Shown here piece by piece: positions 15,195 through 20,913 of a stretch of DNA of 25,967 nt. A program made the position numbers and the translations under genes. The notes under the pieces are model-generated. The model was not told where the DNA came from. It saw only the letters and a list, made by a program, of their open reading frames with translations, and searched no databases. The first letter of the stretch is position 1, and each line of letters starts with the position of its first letter. Origin of the DNA: a virus; the IMG/VR virus record IMGVR_UViG_3300043411_001777, positions 1 to 25,967 of that record. One strand, written 5' to 3'.

Positions 15195-15381
15195 ATGTCG
15201 CCCCCACAACTACCCCGTTCTCAACCTCCAACAGAACTCGAAATGGGTCCTTTTCCGGAGGAGTTTGGGAAAGCCCGTCAATGCGGATGATTTCAACAGC
15301 AAAACCTGTTTCCTCAACCAAAAGGATAGCCTTTTGGTATGGGAGGCCTAAGGTATGGGCCAGCAGTTCCCGACCCCTCAT
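15187..15381 (-). CDS. small protein resembling the I78 / potato-inhibitor-I fold, 64 aa
   Basis: A 64-residue protein starting MRGRELLAHTLGLPYQKAIL. The layout, a helix (PYQKAILLVEETG), strand (FAVEIIRID), loop and two strands ending NGVVVGATYG, resembles bacterial I78-type protease inhibitors, which end with a similar V-x-V-x-NGVV segment. The resemblance is by eye and weak. It overlaps the downstream gene by 8 bases and the upstream one by ATGA. Confidence 0.6.
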   Translation of the reverse strand: MRGRELLAHTLGLPYQKAILLVEETGFAVEIIRIDGLSQTPPEKDPFRVLLEVENGVVVGATYG

Positions 15382-15731
15382 TCGAGGCCATTATTGACTA
15401 CGGCTTTGGCTAAGGCCCATCCCTTGTCAGTTGCTGGAAATATAGCGAGGGGACTAGGGGCTTCGGAAGAAGAACGCGGCCTATCAGAGAAACTGGGGTC
15501 AACCCTGCGCCATCGGATAAGGTCAGCCTCAGTTACCCCCGAAAAGATCAAAACCTTAGTTCCTTCGTAGGAAGGAAGATTAGTGTAGCGCACCTTTAGT
15601 GCGATATTCAATCCGGTACGGTAAAAGTCAAGGACTTCATACTGATCCGCATTCGGGCCCACGCCCGCATAGTACGCTGGTGCTCTAGTGCTCCCGCAAT
15701 TCGGGTCGCCGGGTGCATGTTTACAAACCAT
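15378..15731 (-). CDS. hypothetical protein, tandem paralogue A (117 aa)
   Basis: A 117-residue protein starting MVCKHAPGDPNCGS. It is a clear paralogue of the next gene upstream (15754-16167). The two share MVC[KR]H-x-PGD-x-NC at the N-terminus, a core of YEV[LI]DFYR-x-GLN[IV]ALKVRY, then YEGTKVL, [IL]IRW-x-R[IV]DP, and an APSP[LI]A-x-FPA-x-D-x-GW-x-[LM]AKA C-terminus. The N-terminal Cys/His residues could bind metal. AGGAG precedes the ATG. No characterised family is recognised. Confidence 0.72.
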   Translation of the reverse strand: MVCKHAPGDPNCGSTRAPAYYAGVGPNADQYEVLDFYRTGLNIALKVRYTNLPSYEGTKVLIFSGVTEADLIRWRRVDPSFSDRPRSSSEAPSPLAIFPATDKGWALAKAVVNNGLE

Positions 15732-15753
15732 TCAAATCTCCTGGTCGGAAGGT

Positions 15754-16167
15754 TCAGCCTAAAGCGCCATCAACCATCGCCTTAGCCATTCTCCAGCCCG
15801 TGTCACTGGCGGGGAACCGGGCGATGGGGCTTGGGGCTTCACGTGGACCACGTGGCTTGTCTGCGAAATGCGGGTCAATCCTCACCCACCGGATGATCAT
15901 CTCTTCAGAGACACCCTGGCACACCAAGACTTTAGTCCCCTCATAGGAGCACTTCGCGCAATTGGGATATCGCACCTTAAGTGCAACATTCAGCCCATTG
16001 CGGTAAAAGTCGATGACTTCGTACTTTTCCGAATCAGGAGATTCCACCGCCACAGTAGTCCGAGTCCATGGGGGTGTTGCTGGCGGGCTATAAGGTGGGT
16101 TGTAGGGGGCAACATAATGCTTGTTGGACGAGCAATTGTGATCACCGGGGTCATGTCGACAAACCAT
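15754..16167 (-). CDS. hypothetical protein, tandem paralogue B (137 aa)
   Basis: A 137-residue protein starting MVCRHDPGDHNCSS, paralogous to the adjacent downstream gene. It differs mainly by a Pro-rich linker (YVAPYNPPYSPPATPPW) after the Cys/His start and by an extra Cys pair (CAKC) in the middle. A strong GGAGG lies just before the ATG, inside the end of the hydrolase gene; the hydrolase TGA directly abuts the ATG. Function unknown. Confidence 0.72.
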   Translation of the reverse strand: MVCRHDPGDHNCSSNKHYVAPYNPPYSPPATPPWTRTTVAVESPDSEKYEVIDFYRNGLNVALKVRYPNCAKCSYEGTKVLVCQGVSEEMIIRWVRIDPHFADKPRGPREAPSPIARFPASDTGWRMAKAMVDGALG

Positions 16168-16782
16168 TCATTCCTCCAATTCGCGAGCCAAACCTCGCAA
16201 TTCTACCGAGATCAGGTCGGCCAGGTATTTGGACTGCATAGTTTCGCTTCCAGTGGAAGCCTTAATTTGGGCCAACTCCAGAAACAAATGACGATGCCCC
16301 ACCGTCTCATCGTACTGCTTCTTTTTGAAGGCCATAGTCGCCTGGTGTAGGGTCCGCAGGTTATGCAGTCGGTCAGCTCCCTTAACCAAGAGAGCACCGA
16401 ACGTCCCGAACTTGATCAGACGATCGTAAAACCCTTCCTTGGGAAGCTTGGACACGAGCTTCGTATCGCGAACCACATTCGCGCCGAAAAGGTGCTCGAT
16501 CATCTCCGGCGAGACCCGAGTATCCTCCAGCGTATCGTGCAGCAGTGCAGCGATAATCAGGTCCGCATTCTGGACACACAGCTCGTCCAACAGAATGATC
16601 GCAACCGCACGCGGATGGTCGAAATAGCGAATCGGATTACCCGACTCATCCACTTCAGATCGAGTCTGATAGCGATGAGCGCTCTTTGCGAGCTGATAGG
16701 CGATTCGGACTCGCATTAGGTCCGAAGGAGCCATCCACGGCTCAATTCGAGCAAAGAAGGTGTTGTGGGTTTCAGTAGTCAT
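16168..16782 (-). CDS. Mesh1/SpoT-type HD hydrolase (alarmone hydrolase-like)
   Basis: A 204-residue stand-alone HD hydrolase of the RelA/SpoT type. Visible residues in family order: AHRYQTR at 35-41 (H36), YFDHPRAV at 53-60 (H56), ALLHDTLEDT at 79-88 (H82, D83, E86, D87) and GADRLHNLRTL at 135-145 (D137, N141). These are the manganese ligands and catalytic pair of (p)ppGpp 3'-pyrophosphohydrolases such as Mesh1. The synthetase and regulatory domains of SpoT are absent. In a phage it could remove (p)ppGpp or related pyrophosphorylated nucleotides made by starvation or toxSAS-type defence; the substrate is inference. It may alternatively act on NADPH, as reported for Mesh1. It is followed without gap by the tandem paralogue pair. 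Confidence 0.9.
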   Translation of the reverse strand: MTTETHNTFFARIEPWMAPSDLMRVRIAYQLAKSAHRYQTRSEVDESGNPIRYFDHPRAVAIILLDELCVQNADLIIAALLHDTLEDTRVSPEMIEHLFGANVVRDTKLVSKLPKEGFYDRLIKFGTFGALLVKGADRLHNLRTLHQATMAFKKKQYDETVGHRHLFLELAQIKASTGSETMQSKYLADLISVELRGLARELEE

Positions 16783-16810
16783 ACAAGGTATACCCTAACC
16801 ACTACCCAAC

Positions 16811-17398
16811 TTAGGTCTTCCGTACGCGAGACGCACCGATCCAACCATCCCCATCAGCCTTTGGGTAATCATACCAAGCTCGTGCCGACCAATTATCGAC
16901 CTTGTGGCAGAAAGCCGCCAATTCGTTCATCACGCGCTTTTGGCTGGAATAGTCGGCCAACTCACCCTCAACATAGGTGAGGCCGTTCAGCAAATACGGT
17001 GTCAGGACCAAGCCGTAGCTCACCAACTTAGCCTGGCGAAAAGCCTTGAAGGCCTCTTTTGTGTCCAAACCGGGACGGTTGCGGACTTCGCCGCTGGGAA
17101 GCACTTCAATCCGCCACGGCTTTTCTAGGTCGTGGAGGAAGAAAATGAGCAGTGCGTCCGATAGGCTAAACGGCAGTTTACGCCCAAACCCAGCATCGAA
17201 ATGATACAGGTGATAGGCGTAGTTCATCCCATCGGTCACGTGATCAATGTAGCCGCCCTCCCAGGTTTGGTGGTTGTGGGTGGATCCTCGTGTCCGCTCA
17301 AAAAGCGCTCGATTACTTTCCAGAATCGAGAGGCAAGCGGAACGATAGGGCTCTTCAATGAAGCCTATCAGCTTTTCGATGGTGAAGTATCGGGGCAT
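16811..17398 (-). CDS. HD-superfamily phosphohydrolase-like protein
   Basis: A 195-residue protein starting MPRYFTIEKLIGFIEEPY. HD-fold features visible are THNHQTWEGGYIDHV at 40-54 (H41, H43, H53), FFLHDLEKPWR at 86-96 with the HD pair at 89-90 followed by K93, and FCHKVDNWSARAW near the C-terminus, where the Asp could be the last ligand. Members include nucleotide phosphohydrolases and RNA 2',3'-phosphatases; the substrate cannot be read from the sequence. The ATG at 17396-17398 lies in a TAATG junction with no clear ribosome-binding site, and the region is a tandem duplication. It sits between the alarmone-type hydrolase and, two genes upstream, the second RNA ligase. Confidence 0.75.
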   Translation of the reverse strand: MPRYFTIEKLIGFIEEPYRSACLSILESNRALFERTRGSTHNHQTWEGGYIDHVTDGMNYAYHLYHFDAGFGRKLPFSLSDALLIFFLHDLEKPWRIEVLPSGEVRNRPGLDTKEAFKAFRQAKLVSYGLVLTPYLLNGLTYVEGELADYSSQKRVMNELAAFCHKVDNWSARAWYDYPKADGDGWIGASRVRKT

Positions 17399-17455
17399 TA
17401 ACGTCGGGAGCCTATCAGCTCTTCGATGGTGAAGTATTGGGGCATTAACGTCGGG
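17362..17455. repeat. 47-bp tandem direct duplication across a gene start
   Basis: Two head-to-tail 47-base copies, 17362-17408 and 17409-17455, differ at only two positions. Each copy contains the junction CGACGTTAATG, that is, a stop overlapping a start, plus the first codons of the HD-like gene. The upstream copy therefore yields a 15-residue mini-ORF that is a near copy of the HD protein's N-terminus. Confidence 0.95.
17398..17445 (-). CDS. 15-residue mini-ORF created by the tandem duplication
   Basis: This frame encodes MPQYFTIEELIGSRR and stops at a TAA overlapping the ATG of the full HD-like gene. It starts at an ATG that overlaps the TAA of the 76-residue gene upstream. It is best explained as a by-product of the 47-base duplication. 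It may still matter, as ribosomes would have to terminate and restart twice to reach the HD gene. Confidence 0.35.
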   Translation of the reverse strand: MPQYFTIEELIGSRR

Positions 17456-17675
17456 GGCTAGCGGTGTTGTACTTGCGGAACAGGTCGTTTTTGAAACAAA
17501 CGCCCAAGACAATCTGTTCGGCTAACGCGGCAATCTCCGCTGGTGGAATGGTGGTTGCACCATCCTCATGCATCAGGTGCCTCTCAATCCAAGCCTCTAG
17601 CGCTGGAACGAGGGCTTCCGCCAGAGGAACACCCTTTGGTGCGATTGAAGTGTTATCCCAAAACGTCTTCTTCAT
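17445..17675 (-). CDS. small hypothetical protein, 76 aa
   Basis: A 76-residue protein starting MKKTFWDNTSIAPKGVPLAE, with two helices (EALVPALEAWIERHL and IAALAEQIVLGVCF). It is coupled by ATGA to the gene upstream, and its stop lies in the first TAATG junction of the duplicated segment. No family is recognised. Confidence 0.65.
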   Translation of the reverse strand: MKKTFWDNTSIAPKGVPLAEALVPALEAWIERHLMHEDGATTIPPAEIAALAEQIVLGVCFKNDLFRKYNTASPRR

Positions 17676-17992
17676 GGGTCCAGCTTTGCCTTAAGCTCCA
17701 GGATATCCAGGAGCGCCCGATTGAGCACAACGAGACGGTTGTAGGCAATCGCCCCAGCCGTTGCGTGCCTCACAGCTTCCTCGTATTCCTTGTCGGCCAC
17801 CTTGAACGCAAGCCACTTGTCCGCGTGGGTCAAGTTCTCCTTAGCGGAAAACATATCGGTAAGAATGCTTCCGACGGCCTGAACCCAGGCCATCTTGCCC
17901 GCCGCCATCCACTCGTTGCGGAGAAGGCTCGTGCTGTGAAGCCGCTCTATGATCGACTCAACCGTTCTTTGCTCATGGCTCATTTCACTCAT
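17672..17992 (-). CDS. hypothetical helical protein, 106 aa
   Basis: A 106-residue, almost entirely helical protein starting MSEMSHEQRTVESIIERLHS, with a good GGAGG site. The helices are amphipathic rather than hydrophobic, so it is probably soluble. A second Met at residue 4 is an alternative start. No family is recognised. Confidence 0.7.
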   Translation of the reverse strand: MSEMSHEQRTVESIIERLHSTSLLRNEWMAAGKMAWVQAVGSILTDMFSAKENLTHADKWLAFKVADKEYEEAVRHATAGAIAYNRLVVLNRALLDILELKAKLDP

Positions 17993-18039
17993 TTCATACC
18001 TCCAAACAAAGAACCACTCAGAGGGGATTTCTTAGCCCA

Positions 18040-18660
18040 TCATTCCCATTTGGAAGCAAAACTGTCCGGGAACCCAGCTCTCAGCCGCTCATAATAAGAG
18101 AGGGTTTTCACCTTACACATCCACGGTGAGCGCCCCTTACCCTTACAAATGACCCCCTCGTCCAGGGAGAGGTCACCGTCCCCCACTACAGAAGCACGGA
18201 CCCGATCGATAAACGACTGGTTGAGGTTGCCCTCATAGACAACTTCGGCAACTGGGAGGTGGCCAAAGTGCTCAAGGAACTGTTGTGGAGCGAGGAGCGT
18301 GCCTTTCACGCATACGTCAAAAACGGTTACCGTGAAGTCATCACCAGGCTTGTGAATGCCTGCAAAGGAGTTTGGCCCGTAAAATTCACCGAACACAGTG
18401 AACCGGTCAAATCCTCGAAAGGCTTTTGTGTCGGTAAAGACACGGGCTAAGGAGTCTCCGTACTTAGCCAGGAAGACCGGGATCGCGGGGCCGAAAATGG
18501 AGTCGGTTTGATCGAACAGGCGTTCGCGGGTGCCGTATTTGTGCCAGCCCTTGGCTTTGGACCATTCGAAACGTAGATTCGAGCCGTCATACTTGACGAA
18601 AGCTAGACAGGGCTCACGAGGGGCTTTAGAGGCCCCGGGGATTGAGGGGTATGCGTACAT
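18040..18660 (-). CDS. RNA ligase, compact Rnl2-like nucleotidyltransferase
   Basis: A 206-residue minimal nucleotidyltransferase. Motif I is FVKYDGSNLRF with adenylation lysine K23; motif III FGEFYGPNSF at 90-99 with E92; motif IV LDEGVICKGKG with E168; and motif V MCKVKT at 181-186 with K183 and K185. The KYDGSNL start and the FGE motif are typical of the T4 Rnl2-like RNA ligase family (Pfam RNA_ligase). The protein lacks the N-terminal OB module of the ligase at 4612-5592 and any C-terminal domain, so the two are from different families. T4 Rnl2-like enzymes seal nicked duplex RNA. The start follows three bases downstream of a small gene's end region. Nick sealing is inferred from family membership. 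Confidence 0.85.
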   Translation of the reverse strand: MYAYPSIPGASKAPREPCLAFVKYDGSNLRFEWSKAKGWHKYGTRERLFDQTDSIFGPAIPVFLAKYGDSLARVFTDTKAFRGFDRFTVFGEFYGPNSFAGIHKPGDDFTVTVFDVCVKGTLLAPQQFLEHFGHLPVAEVVYEGNLNQSFIDRVRASVVGDGDLSLDEGVICKGKGRSPWMCKVKTLSYYERLRAGFPDSFASKWE

Positions 18661-18669
18661 TACTCAGGC

Positions 18670-18870
18670 TTAGTAAGCCAACCTCAAGCAGGATTTTGGA
18701 GCCCCATGCTCCGTGAGTAGAGCGTCTAGCTTATCGTAAACCTCAGCCCTTATATCTGTAAGGAATTGAAGTTCCGTAATAAGCGTGGCGAATTCGGGAG
18801 GGCACTTTTCCGGGTCGGGAATGAGGCCCATCTCAAACACTAAACGACGTAGCTGTTCAGGGGTTATCAA
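18670..18870 (-). CDS. small hypothetical protein, 66 aa
   Basis: A 66-residue helical protein beginning (TTG start) MITPEQLRRLVFEMGLIPDP. The start overlaps the MqsA-like gene by 14 bases, with AAGGTG upstream. Because the preceding gene loses its HTH, I asked whether this is the detached HTH: the opening resembles an XRE helix but the rest does not. No toxin family is recognised. Confidence 0.6.
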   Translation of the reverse strand: MITPEQLRRLVFEMGLIPDPEKCPPEFATLITELQFLTDIRAEVYDKLDALLTEHGAPKSCLRLAY

Positions 18871-19105
18871 TTTCCAACACCTTTTGAAGGAAGACCTTCT
18901 CCTCTGGAGAAAGTTGTTGTCGTTCGGTTAACGACCGCAGGATTGTTCGGTCTAGTTGGGCAATGGAATCGTACGTTACGAAGGACTCCCCGCAGGACGG
19001 GCATTCCTCGTAGAGGACTTTGACAACGACACCCGGCAAGTTGTTGTAGGGTATGTCACGATAACTTGCTGTCAATTCAGCCTGTTTGCACAGTGGACAC
19101 GTCAT
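18857..19105 (-). CDS. MqsA/YgiT-type zinc-finger protein lacking the HTH domain
   Basis: An 82-residue protein with the N-terminal zinc domain of MqsA-type antitoxins: MTCPLC (C3-x2-C6), then RDIPYNNLPGVVVKV and EECPSCGESF with the second CxxC, and a helical tail LSPEEKVFLQKVLEIDNP. In E. coli MqsA the residues after this point form the XRE DNA-binding domain; here the gene stops where it would begin. MqsA-type proteins pair with MqsR-type toxins, which I do not see next to it. It may be an orphan antitoxin, a decoy or a general zinc-ribbon protein. Confidence 0.8.
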   Translation of the reverse strand: MTCPLCKQAELTASYRDIPYNNLPGVVVKVLYEECPSCGESFVTYDSIAQLDRTILRSLTERQQLSPEEKVFLQKVLEIDNP

Positions 19106-19497
19106 TGTTCGGTCCTATCGTAGGCACAATAGCCGCTGGGCATAACTGTTCGCGTCAACTCACCATTAGGGTCTTCGACAACATCCCCTTCTTTGGTATA
19201 GCTGTACCGTGTACGTACGTCAGGCTTTGGGGTCATATACTTCTTTTTCGTTTCCAATTCTTCGGCTTCAGCCTCTTTCCGTTTAGCCTCATCCACAACC
19301 CACGTTGCATGAATCAGCAACCAAATAGGCCCTACGACCGGAGCCAACAACAGGGTTAGGAACTTGCCCAGGCTCAACGGCTTAGGCCCCTCTTGGAATA
19401 GACTCGGCTTGTGGCCTAGCCACAGGGTTTGAATTATCAATGTAATCACAGCCTGGATTCCCCAGAGCACCAGGAAAATGATCCAACCCCATTCCAT
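19102..19497 (-). CDS. membrane protein with two hydrophobic segments, 131 aa
   Basis: The ATG at 19495-19497 (MEWGWIIFLVLWGIQAVI) has AAGGGTGTG upstream. Residues about 4-24 and 45-65 (FLTLLLAPVVGPIWLLI) are strongly hydrophobic and look like two transmembrane helices, followed by a charged coiled-coil-like stretch (DEAKRKEAEAEELETKKKY) and a soluble tail. Two transmembrane helices with a short loop fit several phage families, including holins and inhibitors of host enzymes, but no specific match is made. Confidence 0.7.
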   Translation of the reverse strand: MEWGWIIFLVLWGIQAVITLIIQTLWLGHKPSLFQEGPKPLSLGKFLTLLLAPVVGPIWLLIHATWVVDEAKRKEAEAEELETKKKYMTPKPDVRTRYSYTKEGDVVEDPNGELTRTVMPSGYCAYDRTEQ

Positions 19498-19498
19498 A

Positions 19499-20380
19499 TC
19501 ACACACCCTTTGTTAAGAACTTTTCGACCAACCGGTCATTCAATCGTGTCAAGAATTCCGGACCAAAGGCCCCATTGGTCTCCAGTCCCTCTATAGACCA
19601 CGGGGGCAGGGTATCCTTAGCCCTCGGGGCGAGAATTCCTAACGTGATAGCAGCTACACTGTCTGTATCCCCACCCCAAGCGATGATCTGCCACAAGGCA
19701 TCCAACGTATCGGGTTCATCTTTGATGATGTTCCACACGGCCTGTACGGTTTTGAACCCAACCCGAGGCCCCACAACGGGGGGCCACACAGGGTCTAGTA
19801 TCTCACCCACCCATTCTGGGTGCAGATGCTTGTAGAGGAAATAGGGCAGGTTGTAGAACGGCTCTGAGGTGTGTATGGCGAAATGAGCCATCAACGCAAC
19901 AGTCTGTGCGGACAGAATCCCGTCCCGAGTATCGTGCGTGATCTTTGCGTGCTCTTCGGACACGCGTAGGATTTGGGCTGGGTCTGATAAAAACCCAACT
20001 GGCACTGAGCGCATGGCGGCGCCGTTCTTGTCTGAATGGGGCTTTAGAGCCGCGATAAGTCCCGCTCCAGAGCGGACTCCCTCCAAGACCTTTTGGAAAC
20101 CACGAGAATACCCTTTACGAGGATCACGGTGAAAGCAGCGCACGAAACTGTCCGCAAAAGCAGCTTTTGACCAATCGTCTCCAAGTAGGACTTCAGCGAC
20201 GGAAATTGACATTTGAGTATCGTCACTGTAAGCTCCTGGCTTGAGAGGGTATTTCGGATGGGCTAGATAGCCCTTAAAAAGCAAAGCATCCCGAATCAGG
20301 TCGGGATCGTCAGAAACGTATTCCGTAGCAAGGGCTATTGCATCACCAATAGCGATCCGCAACAGGATTTCAGAATTCAA
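19499..20380 (-). CDS. ADP-ribosylglycohydrolase (DraG/ARH family)
   Basis: A 293-residue protein with the family's motifs: IAIGDAIAL at the start (typical G-D-A-x-G), YSDDTQMS at 51-58 with the metal-binding D53-D54-T55, NGAAMRSVPVGF at 119-130, THDTRDGI and WGGDTDS at 235-241 with D238 and D240. Family enzymes remove ADP-ribose from proteins or nucleic acids, releasing it with the help of two magnesium ions. The start is a TTG in a TTGA overlap with the upstream gene, and the core motif begins a few residues later as expected. A phage copy could reverse host ADP-ribosylation or counter an ADP-ribosylating defence toxin; target unknown. Confidence 0.93.
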   Translation of the reverse strand: MNSEILLRIAIGDAIALATEYVSDDPDLIRDALLFKGYLAHPKYPLKPGAYSDDTQMSISVAEVLLGDDWSKAAFADSFVRCFHRDPRKGYSRGFQKVLEGVRSGAGLIAALKPHSDKNGAAMRSVPVGFLSDPAQILRVSEEHAKITHDTRDGILSAQTVALMAHFAIHTSEPFYNLPYFLYKHLHPEWVGEILDPVWPPVVGPRVGFKTVQAVWNIIKDEPDTLDALWQIIAWGGDTDSVAAITLGILAPRAKDTLPPWSIEGLETNGAFGPEFLTRLNDRLVEKFLTKGV

Positions 20381-20898
20381 GGTAACGCCTTTCGGATGGA
20401 CGGGAACTCGGAGGCCCCCTCTTGGAGGCGCTCAAACTCGGTAATAAGGCCCGATTCTTTGAGTCCAAGAAGGGTGGCTTCGAGCACCGTAGCAACCCCT
20501 GGGGTCTCGAAATGGACGAAACCGACAATCCGGTCTTTCGTAATGTACGCTGGATACCAAACTGAGGGGCTAAAGACGAGGTCCATGAGAGCCAAAGTGT
20601 CAGACAGAGCTTGTGCGTCTTTCGACCAACGCTCAAAGAACTCCATATCCGTGCTTGAGGGCAGCTTTAGTCGTGTTACCCGTGTTTCAAGCTCACCCCA
20701 AGGGCGAATTGAAAAGCGGGCTACTTCTTCCAAAAGAGTAAGCTGGTCGAGAGTTTGACGGAAAAGGATTGCACCATATTCCCCGTGCCGTTCATCCTCG
20801 TACGAGATGAAGGCCCAACCATCCGCTTGTGCGTGATCCAAGGCTAGTAAAAGAGCTTCTTCCGAAGTGAAGATCGTTACGGGCACGGTTTCTTCCAT
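20377..20898 (-). CDS. hypothetical protein, 173 aa
   Basis: A 173-residue protein starting MEETVPVTIFTSEEALLLAL, an alpha/beta mix with a conspicuous beta region (GWAFISYEDERHGEYGAILF). It overlaps the glycohydrolase start by 4 bases. I see no signature residues and recognise no family, so it could be an unknown partner of the glycohydrolase. Confidence 0.7.
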   Translation of the reverse strand: MEETVPVTIFTSEEALLLALDHAQADGWAFISYEDERHGEYGAILFRQTLDQLTLLEEVARFSIRPWGELETRVTRLKLPSSTDMEFFERWSKDAQALSDTLALMDLVFSPSVWYPAYITKDRIVGFVHFETPGVATVLEATLLGLKESGLITEFERLQEGASEFPSIRKALP

Positions 20899-20913
20899 AC
20901 CCCATTCTACCCG

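Noticed and set aside
17399-17512. Upstream extension of the HD-like gene
   Set aside because: The extension reads through the duplicated segment in another frame and through the end of the preceding gene; the TAATG junction is the natural start.
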